Origin: Flavobacterium sp. 245
Lineage (GTDB): Bacteria; Bacteroidota; Bacteroidia; Flavobacteriales; Flavobacteriaceae
Assembly: GCF_004362055.1 (NCBI RefSeq)
Contig: NZ_SNXB01000008.1
Location: 124,001 to 188,000, forward strand
Direction: 5' to 3'
DNA: 64,000 bases
Each line of letters opens with the position of its first letter. Positions within the stretch are counted from its first letter, which is position 1. Shown one piece after another: positions 18,021 to 28,400 of this stretch. The notes below the pieces were generated by a model, which saw only the letters and a list, made by a program, of their open reading frames with translations, was not told where the DNA came from and did not search any database. The position numbers and the translations under genes were made by a program.

Positions 18021-19087
18021 TCCCAGTTTTTCATTAAAAAATTAATCCAGTTCTGGTGAAAGATTTTATCTAAATCTTCATCAGAATAACCATTATTTTT
18101 AAATATCGGAACCAATTTTTGCAAATCAGCAATGGTGTTTAAATCATACGGTGACTGTTCTGTGCCAAAAGCGCCGTCAAGATCAGAACCAATTCCGATA
18201 TGATCTGCATTTCCTGCCAATTGACAAATGTGATCCATATGTTTAAAAACCGTTTCTAAATTGCAGTTTGTCCCTTTTGGAGTAGAAACGCCTCTTTCCC
18301 AATTTGGAACAAGCATCCAAGCGTCTAAAGCACCGCCAATAACAGCTCCTCTCGAAATTAATGCCTTTATCATTTCATCGCTGTATTGACGATTATGGTC
18401 CACCAGACTTCTGCAATTATTATGACTTGCCCAAACTGGTCCATTATAGTGATCTAAGGCTTGCCAAAAAGCATCATCACATAAATGTGTTGCATCCAAA
18501 ATGATATTTAAACGCTCCATTTCTTTTAATAAATCAAGACCATTTTGATTCATTTTTCCCGTCGCATCAGTTCCATTTGCATAACGTCCAGGGCCATAAT
18601 GCGCGGGACCAATGGCTCGTAATCCGTAATTGTGCGCTTTTTCTAAATACGAAATATCAATAATAGAATCGGCGCCTTCTAAACTCAGAATGTAGCCAAT
18701 TGGTTTTTTATCATTTGGCGTTCCGTCATTCCATAAGTCAATTTGCTTTTGAAGCGTTTTTTTATCTGTAATCTGAATCATTTCTCCAGCTTCTTCCATG
18801 GCTTTGTACCATGTAATTTGCCCTTGCGTTTGTGCCCAAGCTTGCTCAGGAGAATTCCAACCCGGAATAATACTGTCTGGTTTTACAAATCGTGCAATTT
18901 GAGTAGCCACAACAATCCCAATATTGCCACGTCGCAAATCAGGAAATGAAACCGTCGCGCGCTCACGATCTGGTTTGTCTGTCATTCCTTTTTCTAAATG
19001 ACGCAAAGTTGCAACATCATTTCGTAAATCTCTATTCCATTCCATCGCATTCATGCTCAGGTCTAAATGGGCGTCTAGTATAAACAT
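18017..19087 (-). CDS. Membrane dipeptidase family M19 (renal-dipeptidase-like)
   Basis: 356 residues, no signal peptide. The metal site is visible as AHLD near the N-terminus, Glu in LSLEGADSI, His in DATHLCDD and WASHNNCRSL, and Asp in GIGSDLDGAFG. M19 enzymes are zinc amidohydrolases that cleave dipeptides, including those with a D-amino acid at the C-terminal side. It is the last gene of the minus-strand catabolic operon, 18 bases after the PLP enzyme. In that context it may hydrolyse an amide bond in the imported substrate. Confidence 0.9.
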   Translation of the reverse strand: MFILDAHLDLSMNAMEWNRDLRNDVATLRHLEKGMTDKPDRERATVSFPDLRRGNIGIVVATQIARFVKPDSIIPGWNSPEQAWAQTQGQITWYKAMEEAGEMIQITDKKTLQKQIDLWNDGTPNDKKPIGYILSLEGADSIIDISYLEKAHNYGLRAIGPAHYGPGRYANGTDATGKMNQNGLDLLKEMERLNIILDATHLCDDAFWQALDHYNGPVWASHNNCRSLVDHNRQYSDEMIKALISRGAVIGGALDAWMLVPNWERGVSTPKGTNCNLETVFKHMDHICQLAGNADHIGIGSDLDGAFGTEQSPYDLNTIADLQKLVPIFKNNGYSDEDLDKIFHQNWINFLMKNWD

Positions 19088-19105
19088 ATTCGTTTGAACT
19101 TAATT

Positions 19106-20221
19106 TTATATATTAATTTTTCTGCTTCGGGCGGCAACTTTCCATTCATCACAAATTTCATGTGCCGAATTTATAACTTGAACCGAATCATAAAGTGCGC
19201 AAGTTGGGCAGACATGATACGGAATTGCGTAAATAATATCGCCGATAGCATATTGATTTTTTCCTTGGTTTTCTAATATTAAATGCTCTTCTGAATGCGC
19301 TGTTGGAATCAGATTTTCATCATTTAAAATTAGTAATCGTTGATCGATTGGATTTTCTGAAGAAACTGCTTTGTATCCAACATCAATACAAAAGGTTGAT
19401 TTTGTTGGTTTTGAAATAATCGTTCCAACAATGACAAATGCAGGTTCGAATTTTTGTTCTGGAAGATGAATCGTATAATTGGAGTCCCAGAAAACAAAAG
19501 TTCCTGGACTGCATTCAACATTTTTTTCTGAAGCATAAAACGGAAATGTATTCGATCCACCTGCCACTATTTTTAGTTCATAATCCAGTTTTTCCTGAAT
19601 CGCTTTTAGCTTTTCGCTGACGCTGAAAAAAGAATTTGATGCAACCGCTGTTCGATGTTCTAAAGTTCCTTTTAAATGGCCGTCATAAATGTGAATTCCG
19701 GCAAAATGAATGTTTTTTAACTTTAGAATTTCGTCGATTAGAGTGATCCAATTTTCAGAAATTGAAATTCCGGTTCTGTTCATTCCTGTATTTAAATCCA
19801 GAAAAACAGTCAGCGATAAATCATTATTTTGAGCAATTTCATTTAAGGCTTTCGCCGAATCTAAATTGTCTACTATTGTTGAAAAAGTGCTTTTTGAGTA
19901 TTTCTGAATAAGAGAAATCCATCTTTCTTTTTTGTTTCCGACAAGCTGATAGGCCAGAAGAATATCCGAAATATTATGAATGGCTGCAAGTTCAGCTTCA
20001 GCAATTGTGGCGCATTTTATTTTATTGATGCCGTATGATTTGAACAAATTCAGAATTTCGCCAATTTTATGTGTTTTAATATGAGGCCTTAAATTTTGAA
20101 CTTTACCATTTACAGATTCAATCAGACGCTCGATATTTTGCTGCATACGATTTTCATAAACAGCAATAAACGGAGTGTCAACACGTATTTCGGAATTTAT
20201 TTTCCACCAATTTTCTTGCAT
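19106..20221 (-). CDS. D-threonine-aldolase/D-serine-dehydratase-like PLP enzyme
   Basis: 371 residues, alanine-racemase-type fold III. The PLP Lys is K49 in LRPHIKTHK, and the C-terminal metal site is seen as SEEH plus IPYHVCPTC. Family members act on D-threonine, D-serine or D-3-hydroxyaspartate. D-Glucosaminate dehydratase of Pseudomonas has been reported as related to this group (from memory). The gene sits 3 bases after a KDPG aldolase and with KDG kinase, GntP and RidA, which makes an ammonia-lyase giving KDG an attractive role. That role is inference; D-threonine aldolase remains possible. Confidence 0.85.
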   Translation of the reverse strand: MQENWWKINSEIRVDTPFIAVYENRMQQNIERLIESVNGKVQNLRPHIKTHKIGEILNLFKSYGINKIKCATIAEAELAAIHNISDILLAYQLVGNKKERWISLIQKYSKSTFSTIVDNLDSAKALNEIAQNNDLSLTVFLDLNTGMNRTGISISENWITLIDEILKLKNIHFAGIHIYDGHLKGTLEHRTAVASNSFFSVSEKLKAIQEKLDYELKIVAGGSNTFPFYASEKNVECSPGTFVFWDSNYTIHLPEQKFEPAFVIVGTIISKPTKSTFCIDVGYKAVSSENPIDQRLLILNDENLIPTAHSEEHLILENQGKNQYAIGDIIYAIPYHVCPTCALYDSVQVINSAHEICDEWKVAARSRKINI

Positions 20222-20224
20222 AAC

Positions 20225-20872
20225 TTAGTTTCTTGTTTTTTCTACAACTTCAATTAAATCCTGAAAAGCTTTTAATGACTGTTCGTAATTTAAATTTAAA
20301 AGCATTTCTTTTGAAAACAAATTAGAACCAATTCCAACGCATACAACACCAGATTTGAACCAAGATTTTAAATTGCTTTCTTCTAAAGTTACGCCTCCAG
20401 TTGGCATTATTTTTAAATTAGGAAATGGTGCTCTTATTGCCTTTACATATCCTGGTCCACCAATTTTATCAGCTGGAAAAAGTTTTACAACTTCAGCTCC
20501 TAATTTGTTGGCATGAAGTATTTCGTTTAAAGTAGCAGCGCCGGGAATCCAGTAAATGTTATTTTTAAAACAGTAGTTTCCAATTTCAGGATCAGTATGC
20601 GGGCAAACAATACAGTCAGCACCTAATTGCTGAAAAATTTCGGCATCTTCAACGCTTAAAATGGATCCAACGGCTAGTTTAACATCTAAATTATTGGCTT
20701 TTCTAAACGCAATCATTTGGCTAAACACATCTTTGGCGTCATCTGCACGAGCGGCAAATTCAATAATTTTTATTCCTGAATCAGCGGCTGCTTGCAAAAT
20801 GATTTTTGCTGTTTCAATGTTGATTTGTGTTACTAGCGGAAGCACACCTTGAGCTTTTAAAATACTGTACAT
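20225..20872 (-). CDS. eda: KDPG/KHG aldolase
   Basis: 215 residues, class I aldolase TIM barrel. The Schiff-base Lys is in VVKLFPAD; the phosphate-binding loop is MPTGGV and the active-site Glu lies in the early FAARA/VGSI region. It splits 2-keto-3-deoxy-6-phosphogluconate into pyruvate and glyceraldehyde-3-phosphate. It follows the kinase with a 16-base gap and precedes the PLP enzyme by 3 bases. Confidence 0.93.
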   Translation of the reverse strand: MYSILKAQGVLPLVTQINIETAKIILQAAADSGIKIIEFAARADDAKDVFSQMIAFRKANNLDVKLAVGSILSVEDAEIFQQLGADCIVCPHTDPEIGNYCFKNNIYWIPGAATLNEILHANKLGAEVVKLFPADKIGGPGYVKAIRAPFPNLKIMPTGGVTLEESNLKSWFKSGVVCVGIGSNLFSKEMLLNLNYEQSLKAFQDLIEVVEKTRN

Positions 20873-20888
20873 ATTTTGGGGTAATTTA

Positions 20889-21920
20889 TTATCTGTTAAT
20901 TCTGTTACTTGAACCGTTTTGCATAAAATGATTTATTTCGGCAAGACTGGTTATGGCAAAATCGCCATGTATACTTTGTTTGATCACACCGCAGGCTGTT
21001 GCCCACTCAATGCATTCCTGACCCGATAATTTATTGGATAAACCATAAAGCAATCCGGCATTAAAAGCATCACCAGAACCAATCTGGTCTGTAACAGCGT
21101 GTATTTTGTGTTCTTTGGTTTCGTAAAAATTACCTTCATGCATTAATAAACCTTTGTATAAATGTGCCGGTCCGTCTGATTTTCTAAAACTCATTGCGAG
21201 TGTTTTTAGAAAAGGCATTTCTTTTTTTAGTAATTCAAACGTTTTTTGAAAACGATCTGCGTCTGATTCTTTTTTGTCGGTTTTTATTCCGAAGTAAATT
21301 TCGATTGCGTCCAAATCAGCGACAGTAATAGTACTATATTGAAGCAAATCGGGCATAATTTCAGAAGGTTTTTTTCCGTATTGCCATAATTTGGAACGAT
21401 AATTAAAATCAGAAGAAATTGACAATCCTTTTTTGTGCGCTGCCAAAATCCCTTCTTTGCAGACAAGTCCAGCTTCATAAGAAACGCCTGGACTGATTCC
21501 GGACCAGTGAAAATGAGTTGCATCTTTTAAAGCTTCATCCCAATTAATCTGATCTTTTTGAATTGTTGCAAAAGAGGAATTGGTTCTGTCGTAAATAACC
21601 TGCGATTGTCTGATCTGATTTCCCGATTCAACAAAATAAAGTCCTAAACGTTCACCGCCATAAACACACTTTGAAGTGTTTACTTTGTATTTTTGAAGTT
21701 CGTTTATAGCTAATTGGGCCAAATCATTTTGCGGTAATCTTGTAATATAATCGGTTTGAATTCCGAGTTGGGAAAGTAAAACACAAACATTTGCTTCGGC
21801 ACCACCAACATGTATTTTTATTTCATTGGCCTGGGTAAACCTATTTCCATCAGCAACACTCATCCGAAGTAATAATTCTCCGAAAGTTGCAATTCTTGTT
21901 TGTGACGTATTTGTATTCAT
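20889..21920 (-). CDS. kdgK: 2-keto-3-deoxygluconate kinase (PfkB family)
   Basis: 343 residues. PfkB signatures: VGGAEANVCVLLSQLG near the N-terminus and DQIGSGDAFNAGLLYGL near the C-terminus, with the catalytic Asp in GSGD. In the context of eda and a gntP-type permease, phosphorylation of KDG to KDPG is the best reading. It is separated from ridA upstream by 193 bases filled with a nested inverted repeat. Confidence 0.88.
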   Translation of the reverse strand: MNTNTSQTRIATFGELLLRMSVADGNRFTQANEIKIHVGGAEANVCVLLSQLGIQTDYITRLPQNDLAQLAINELQKYKVNTSKCVYGGERLGLYFVESGNQIRQSQVIYDRTNSSFATIQKDQINWDEALKDATHFHWSGISPGVSYEAGLVCKEGILAAHKKGLSISSDFNYRSKLWQYGKKPSEIMPDLLQYSTITVADLDAIEIYFGIKTDKKESDADRFQKTFELLKKEMPFLKTLAMSFRKSDGPAHLYKGLLMHEGNFYETKEHKIHAVTDQIGSGDAFNAGLLYGLSNKLSGQECIEWATACGVIKQSIHGDFAITSLAEINHFMQNGSSNRINR

Positions 21921-21935
21921 GTTTATTGTTTTTTT

Positions 21936-22102
21936 GCCACAGATTACACAGATTAAAATGATTTATTAGTGTTGTGGTTAATTTTTCGCCACGAATTTCA
22001 CGAATTTTCACTAATTGATTGCGTGAAAAATAATTCGTGTAAATTCGTGAAATTCGCGGCAAACCTGAACTTCTAATCTTTTTAAATCATTTAATCTGTG
22101 GC
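21936..22102. repeat. Nested inverted repeat between ridA and kdgK
   Basis: Outer arms: GCCACAGATT..AAATGATTT from 21936 and AAATCATTTAATCTGTGGC at 22084-22102, the left arm carrying a 10-base extra unit (ACACAGATTA). Inner arms of about 29 bases: 21988-22016 (GCCACGAATTTCACGAATTT..) and 22032-22060 (..AAATTCGTGAAATTCGCGGC). A single-layer relative of the outer arms lies at 58739-58786. No ORF of note. Confidence 0.8.
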
Positions 22103-22113
22103 ATAACTTTTCT

Positions 22114-22581
22114 TTAATATAATTCAAAAACGGCTTCGACTTCAACAGGAATATTATCTGGTAAAGAACCCATTCCAACTGCACTTCGAACTCCAATTCC
22201 GTTTTCCTGACCCCAAACTTCAGCAAATAATTCGCTGCAACCGTTTATCACGTAAGGATGTCGCAAGAATTCACCATTGCAGTTCACCATTCCAAGTACT
22301 TTAATAACTCTTTTGACTTTATTCAAGCTTCCAAAATTGGTTACTATTGTAGAAAGCATCGTTAATCCGACTTGTCTTGCTGCTAATTTTCCTTCTTCGA
22401 TATCCATATCATCGCCAATTCTACCGATGATTAAGGATTTGTCATCACGAACCGGACCGTGACCAGACAGGTATAAATATTTACCATCAACTAAATAAGG
22501 TTTGTAAATGCCAAGAGGCTGTGGAGCTGGCGGTAATGACAAACCAAGTGTTTCAAATTTTTCTTGAGGTAATAAATTCAT
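22114..22581 (-). CDS. RidA family deaminase
   Basis: 155 residues, YjgF/YER057c/UK114 fold. The substrate-carboxylate Arg is in GVRSAVGMGSLP and the family end motif VEVEAVFEL is present. RidA proteins hydrolyse enamine/imine intermediates released by PLP-dependent dehydratases, giving the keto acid and ammonia. Its place in this operon supports a PLP dehydratase/ammonia-lyase step by the fold-III enzyme encoded downstream. It starts 4 bases after the permease. Confidence 0.93.
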   Translation of the reverse strand: MNLLPQEKFETLGLSLPPAPQPLGIYKPYLVDGKYLYLSGHGPVRDDKSLIIGRIGDDMDIEEGKLAARQVGLTMLSTIVTNFGSLNKVKRVIKVLGMVNCNGEFLRHPYVINGCSELFAEVWGQENGIGVRSAVGMGSLPDNIPVEVEAVFELY

Positions 22582-22585
22582 GATA

Positions 22586-23905
22586 TTAATGTATTATAGA
22601 GTTTAAAATAAAAACGAAAATGATTCCTAAAACAGATACTAAAGATTCCATAACGGTCCAGGATTTAAAAGTGTCTTTTAGGCTGATATTAAAATATTCT
22701 TTGAACATCCAAAAGCTTGGGTCGTTTACATGCGAACACATAAGACTTCCGGCTCCAACTGCCAATACTAATAAGTTGGGGTCCAGACCGTTCAATTGTA
22801 ACAAAGGTAATAAAACGCTGGCAGTCATTAATCCGGCTGCGGTGGCTGAGCCAACACAAACACGAATAATTGCCGCCATTAGCCAAGCGAGTAAATAGGG
22901 ATGAATATTTGTTTGAGTTAAAGCCGTAACAATTGTTTCGTTTACACCGCTTACAATCATAACTTCTTTTAGACTTCCTGCTCCACCAACAATTAAAACA
23001 ATCAAGGCAACATCTTTTATGGCAAGGGCGTAGTCATCCATCACAGAAGCTAGACTTCGATTCATTCTTGTTCCTAATGTATAAGTACAAAGAAGAAGGG
23101 AAATCAGCATAATCATACTAGGTTCTCCAATTGTTTTACAAAGATTATTTACTGCTTCATTTGTTGTAATTAATGGCAGTAAAGAAGTTATAGTCAAACC
23201 AAAAACAGGAAATAAAGCCGAGAATAAACTGATCGAAAAACTCGGCAGTTTGCCGTCATTTACAACTTCTTCAACGTTTATTATTTCATGATCTGATTCG
23301 GTTTTAATGTTTTTTAGCAAATTCGAAAACAACAATCCTGCTATAAAAATGGTTGGAATCGCAATTATGATTCCGTAAACTAAAACAAGGCCAATATCAG
23401 CTTTTAAAATACTGCTCAAAGCCATTGGAGAAGGATGTGGTGGCAAAAAACCGTGTGCTACTGAAAGCGAGGCCAGCATTGGGATTCCGAGATATACTTT
23501 TGAAAGCTTAAATTGATGGGCTACTGAGAAGATTAAGGGTACTAACAAAACAAAACCAACACTATAAAATAGAGGTATCCCAACAATAAATCCGGTAATC
23601 ATTAATCCTAGGCGAACGTGTTTTTTGCCTGTCCATCCCATAACTGTTTTAGCAATGACATTTGCCGCGCCCGAGGAGACAGCAAGTTTGCCAATGCAGG
23701 TTCCAAAAACAATAATTAATGTAATTGAACCCAACATTTCGCCCAAACCCTTTTGAACTGTTTGCGACAAAGTGTTTATTGGCAGACCTAAAAATAGGCC
23801 TGCCAGCAAAGCTGTAATGATAAAGGCAATAAACGGATTGATTTTAAACCAAGCAATTTGAAGGATTAAAAATGCAATACATGCCGTAAGAATTATAATG
23901 CTCAT
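22586..23905 (-). CDS. GntP family gluconate-type permease
   Basis: 439 residues with about 12-14 transmembrane helices. Family-like segments are present: FGTCIGKLAVSSGAANVIAK, GFLPPHPSP and the C-terminal MCSHVNDPSFWMFKEYF. GntP members import aldonates such as gluconate, 2-keto-3-deoxygluconate or glucosaminate-like sugar acids across the inner membrane by proton symport. Third in the susC-susD-gntP order, with 14- and 4-base gaps to its neighbours. Confidence 0.93.
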   Translation of the reverse strand: MSIIILTACIAFLILQIAWFKINPFIAFIITALLAGLFLGLPINTLSQTVQKGLGEMLGSITLIIVFGTCIGKLAVSSGAANVIAKTVMGWTGKKHVRLGLMITGFIVGIPLFYSVGFVLLVPLIFSVAHQFKLSKVYLGIPMLASLSVAHGFLPPHPSPMALSSILKADIGLVLVYGIIIAIPTIFIAGLLFSNLLKNIKTESDHEIINVEEVVNDGKLPSFSISLFSALFPVFGLTITSLLPLITTNEAVNNLCKTIGEPSMIMLISLLLCTYTLGTRMNRSLASVMDDYALAIKDVALIVLIVGGAGSLKEVMIVSGVNETIVTALTQTNIHPYLLAWLMAAIIRVCVGSATAAGLMTASVLLPLLQLNGLDPNLLVLAVGAGSLMCSHVNDPSFWMFKEYFNISLKDTFKSWTVMESLVSVLGIIFVFILNSIIH

Positions 23906-23919
23906 TATCTAATTTTTTA

Positions 23920-25449
23920 TTATTTATCCCACCAGATTCTAGTTGTGAAATTATCTTCGCCCTGACGCTTAACGGCTTCTGCTAAGTTAACTGAATTAAC
24001 AGAATATTCACTGGTTGGATATTTGAATCGTCTTGGAATTGTGCCATTTGTAACATTTCCAGGGAAATTTACCGGAACCAAAACAGGATATCCAGTTCTT
24101 CTCCAATTTGAATATACTTCTTGTTCATCTACAAAAAGCGCCACATAAATCTGTGTATGAATTTGATTCATTTTTGCATCAAATGAACCTGCAACATTAA
24201 AAGGATTTGCCGTTAAATAAGGCGTTGCATCCGTTATGGCATAACCAGCGCCATAAATTGCCATGTTTAAGAACGAAGCTTTTACTCCTTTTTCGTATAA
24301 ATCTTTATCAGTTTCATTAGTGTACCAGCCTCTTGCGGCAGCTTCGGCTAGTAATAAATTGGTTTCAGCATTGCTTATTATCATAAGCGGTGCATCATAT
24401 TTGAAAACCGTACTTTGGTTTGGTTCAGAATAAGTGCCTTGTTCAACTGGAGTGGGAGCAGTTTTAGTTCCGTTAGGGAAACCTTTTTGTACAGCAAGAG
24501 AAGTATTTTGAGTTGTTCCCTGCCAAACTCCGGCATAAACGCTGATTCTAGGATCGGCAGTTGATTTTAATAAATCGATAAATGTTTTAGCTAATTTTCC
24601 GCCTTCTACATTTTTTTGGCCGTATGATCCTGCTGTAAAATCTTGTCTTCTTGAATCAAATCCAACAGGGTTTCTGTTAATGTCATTTGGTCCGTCAGTA
24701 TATTTAATTACAGCATTATCAGTTCCGTTTAGGATGACACCTCCTGCAATAGCTTTTGTCACCCAAGTTTTAGCCAAAGCTGGATCAACTTTAGTTAACC
24801 TCATTCCCAAACGAAGCATTAAAGAATAGGAGAATTTTTTCCATTTTGCGATATCGCCGTCATATAAAAAGTCTGCTTTTCCAAAACTTGTTTTTGATGC
24901 ATCCAAAGCCGTTGCTGCTTCATCAAGTTCTTTTAGCAAATCTTTATAAATTGATTCTTGAGAATCGTATTTAGGAAGAAAAATGGCAGAACTGTTTGCT
25001 TTTGCGGCCTGAGAATATGGAATATCTCCATACAAATCGGTTAGCCTGTGATACAAATAAGCTTTCCAGATTCTGGCAATATTGAGTTTGTTGCTGTCGT
25101 TAGGGGTGTTTTTTAAGGCATCAATAACAATTTCAGTTTCGTTTATTCCTGTTGGATACGCCTGATTAAAATAAGCGGAGTAATAAACCTCGTTGCTTAA
25201 ATATTTGTCTCCGGCGCCAGAAGCTTCTTTGTATGTTGCGTAATGCTGTAAAATGCCACCACATTCCAAAATATTTGTTGCAAAATAATTGTTGTTTAAT
25301 CCGTCCAGCTGCGCTTTGCTGAAAATGTAATTTGGATTTGGTTTTTCAACAACATTCGGATTGGTATTGATTTCTTCAAAATCTTCGGTGCAGGATGTCA
25401 TACTTGCTAAAAGTATTCCTGCCATATATAAAAAGGTTAGCTTTTTCAT
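23920..25449 (-). CDS. SusD/RagB-like outer-membrane lipoprotein
   Basis: 509 residues. Lipoprotein signal with lipobox MTSC (Cys near residue 20), then the all-helical SusD-like domain with TPR-like segments (IARIWKAYLYHRLTDLYGDIPYS, LLLAEAAARGW). It belongs to the shorter SusD-like_2 type. It sits on the cell surface as the lid of the SusC pore and binds the ligand. It starts 11 bases after susC. Confidence 0.93.
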   Translation of the reverse strand: MKKLTFLYMAGILLASMTSCTEDFEEINTNPNVVEKPNPNYIFSKAQLDGLNNNYFATNILECGGILQHYATYKEASGAGDKYLSNEVYYSAYFNQAYPTGINETEIVIDALKNTPNDSNKLNIARIWKAYLYHRLTDLYGDIPYSQAAKANSSAIFLPKYDSQESIYKDLLKELDEAATALDASKTSFGKADFLYDGDIAKWKKFSYSLMLRLGMRLTKVDPALAKTWVTKAIAGGVILNGTDNAVIKYTDGPNDINRNPVGFDSRRQDFTAGSYGQKNVEGGKLAKTFIDLLKSTADPRISVYAGVWQGTTQNTSLAVQKGFPNGTKTAPTPVEQGTYSEPNQSTVFKYDAPLMIISNAETNLLLAEAAARGWYTNETDKDLYEKGVKASFLNMAIYGAGYAITDATPYLTANPFNVAGSFDAKMNQIHTQIYVALFVDEQEVYSNWRRTGYPVLVPVNFPGNVTNGTIPRRFKYPTSEYSVNSVNLAEAVKRQGEDNFTTRIWWDK

Positions 25450-25460
25450 TTCTCTTCAAA

Positions 25461-28400
25461 TTAAAATTTAACATTTAAGCTTAAACCAAAGCTTCTTGTT
25501 TTAGGCAATCCAAATTGCTCTACACCTTGCGCATTTCCTGCACTAAATACAGATTCTGGATCAACATTTGGTGTTTTCTTATAAAGGATGAATAAATTTC
25601 TGGCAACAAAAGAAACAGAAAGACTCTGAAGTTTTGCCAATGCTTTTATTCTTTCAATTGGTAATTGATAACCAACAATTACTTGTCTCAATTTGATAAA
25701 GCTTGCATCATAAATGAAAGTCGAAGAAATGTTTCGTAAACCGTCATAATAAGTTCTTAAGTTTTCTGGAGCAATTACCATGTTTACAGGGTTTCCGTTA
25801 GTGTCAACTCCCGAAATTGGCAATCCGGTTTCACGGCCTTCTAAAGTCAGTTTAGTTAATCCCATACGAGTTCCATATAAATCTGTTCCAGAATATAAGC
25901 TTCCGCCAAATTTCCCATCAATTAAAAAGCTGAATGATATTGCTTTGTATTTAAATTCATTGCTGATTCCAGCTCCCCAAGGATGAACTCCTTGTCCTAA
26001 TTCTTCTAGCGGGCCTCGTGCAATGCTTGCAGATCCTCCGCTCACATTATAAACTGTATTTCCATTAGCATCTTTTAATGGTTTGTAACCTTTTATAATG
26101 CTGTAAGGACGTCCAACATCACTTGTAATAGTAACATATCCATTTACAGAAGTAGCCATCGTAATAGAATTCAAATCATCTGTAAGTGCTTGAACGGTAT
26201 TTTTGTTGTACGATCCGTTGAAAGTGGCATCCCATGAAAAATCTTGATTGCTGATGATTTTTCCTGTAAGTAAGAGTTCAACACCTGTATTTTTCATTTT
26301 TCCAAGATTCAGTAGAGCCGTATTTGCTCCTGAACTTGTTGAAATCGTTGTTTCAACAATATCATTTGTAGTGGCGCGGTTGTACCATGCAAAATCAACA
26401 TTTAATCGGTTATTGAAAAAACCTAAATCGGTACCAATTTCAAATGTTGTAGAAGTCAGTGGACTTAAAGTTGAATTTGGAACTCTGCTGCTTGTTGGTC
26501 CTTGTAACTGTTGTCCGTTATGTCCTCCCTGAACCATTGAATACGATTGATTTAAAGCATAAGGATCTGGAGTTGCTCCTCCAACTTGAGCCCAAGAACT
26601 TCTTAGTTTTGCAAACGAAACCCATTCAGGCATTTTTAATAAATCGGAAACAATTATACTTGTTCCTACTGAAGGATAAAATACCGTATTGTTTTCTGCA
26701 GAAAGCGTAGAGAACCAATCTTGACGTCCAGTGAAATTTAAAAATATGACGTTTTTATAATCGAAGTCTGCAGCGCCATAAACAGAATTTGTTTTTGTTT
26801 TTCCGTACGGATAGGAATACGTAAGCGTTGTTAAATTGCTTAAAGCATAAAAATCATCTAATACATATCCAGATCCTTCAACTTTAGTTTCGTCTCTCAA
26901 TGTAGTTCGGGAGTTTACACCAACTAAGGCATTTAAAGAGAAATCTTTGTAGAAGTTCTTTTTAGTATAATTTAAAATTGCTTCGGTATTTAAATTTGAA
27001 AGTTTCATTCTAGAACCTTGTGCATATCCAACAGGATTATTTAATGTAGTTTTCGGAATATATCCAAAGAACTCATAATCGGTATAATCTTGTCCGATTC
27101 GGCCTTGAAGAAAAAGATCTGGTGTAAAATTCAGTTTTACATTCAGCATCCCAATAAAACGATTTTTGGTATCGCTGTTTTTAATTTTATTGACAACAAA
27201 ATAAGGATTTGTTGCAACGGCAACGGGATTCCAAGCCTCTTCAATTCCGTTTTCATCATAACCTGGAGCCAGATTTCTAATGTCAACTGTGTTTGCAATC
27301 ATATAAGTTCCCCAGTTTGCATTTGCCTCAGCATCAGAAACTGTAGGTCGGTTTGCTGATTTTTCTAAATTGTATTGTGTTACCACGTCAAATTTCAACC
27401 AATCAGTCAGGTTTACATTACTTGCCAAGTTGAATGTTTTACGGCTAAAGCCAGAATTTGGCAAAATGCTTTCGTTTTCTAGGTTTGAAAATGAAAGGCG
27501 TCCAGTTGCTTTTTCAGTTCCTCCAGATAAAGCAATCGAATTAATAAAAGTAGTTCCGGTTTCGTAGAAGTTTTTGATGTTGTTTTTTTGTGCTACATAA
27601 GGTCGGGCAACACCATCGAACTGAACAACATTTGTTCCGTCCATTTTTGCTCCCCACGACCAGCGCCCGTCAGCAATGGCTTCAGCTTGATTAGCTGGTT
27701 TTTGTCCGTTGTGGCCAGAACCATACTCGTACTGCCAATCTGGAAAAATAGATGGAGTTTCAAAAGTGAATGAGCTATTATATTCAATTCCAATGCCTTT
27801 TTGGGCAGTTCCTCGTTTGGTTTGAATTAAAATAACCCCGTTCGCAGCGTTGGCGCCATACAATGCCGCAGCTGTTCCTCCTTTTAAAACGGTGATAGAT
27901 TTGATGTCATCAGGATTGATTACCGCTGTTCCGTCACCTCGATCTACATTGATTCTGGTAGATCCTGGGCCGTTTCCAATACCAGGCAAGTTAAGCTGTG
28001 TATTGTCGATTGGCAAATCGTTTACCACGTACATTGGCTGATTATTTCCGTTTAAAGATCCGTTTCCACGAATTACAACACGGCTTGAACCATTAGGACC
28101 GGTTGCAGTACTGCTTACGTTAACTCCGGCAATTTTTCCAACTAATGCATTGGTAATATTGGCTTCTTTTGCTTTAGTAAATTCAGTCCCTTTTAATTCA
28201 GTAACAGCATATGAAACTGCTTTTCCGCTTTTTTTAACTCCCAGAGCGGTTACTAAAACCTGATCCAGAACATTTTCTGCAGGTTTTAATTTTATTACTA
28301 AATCTTTTGTATTGTCTAATTTGAATTCTAAAGTTCCATAACCCATATAAGAAATCACAATATGGGTTTCGTTTTCAGGTACGTTTAGTTTAAAATTTCC

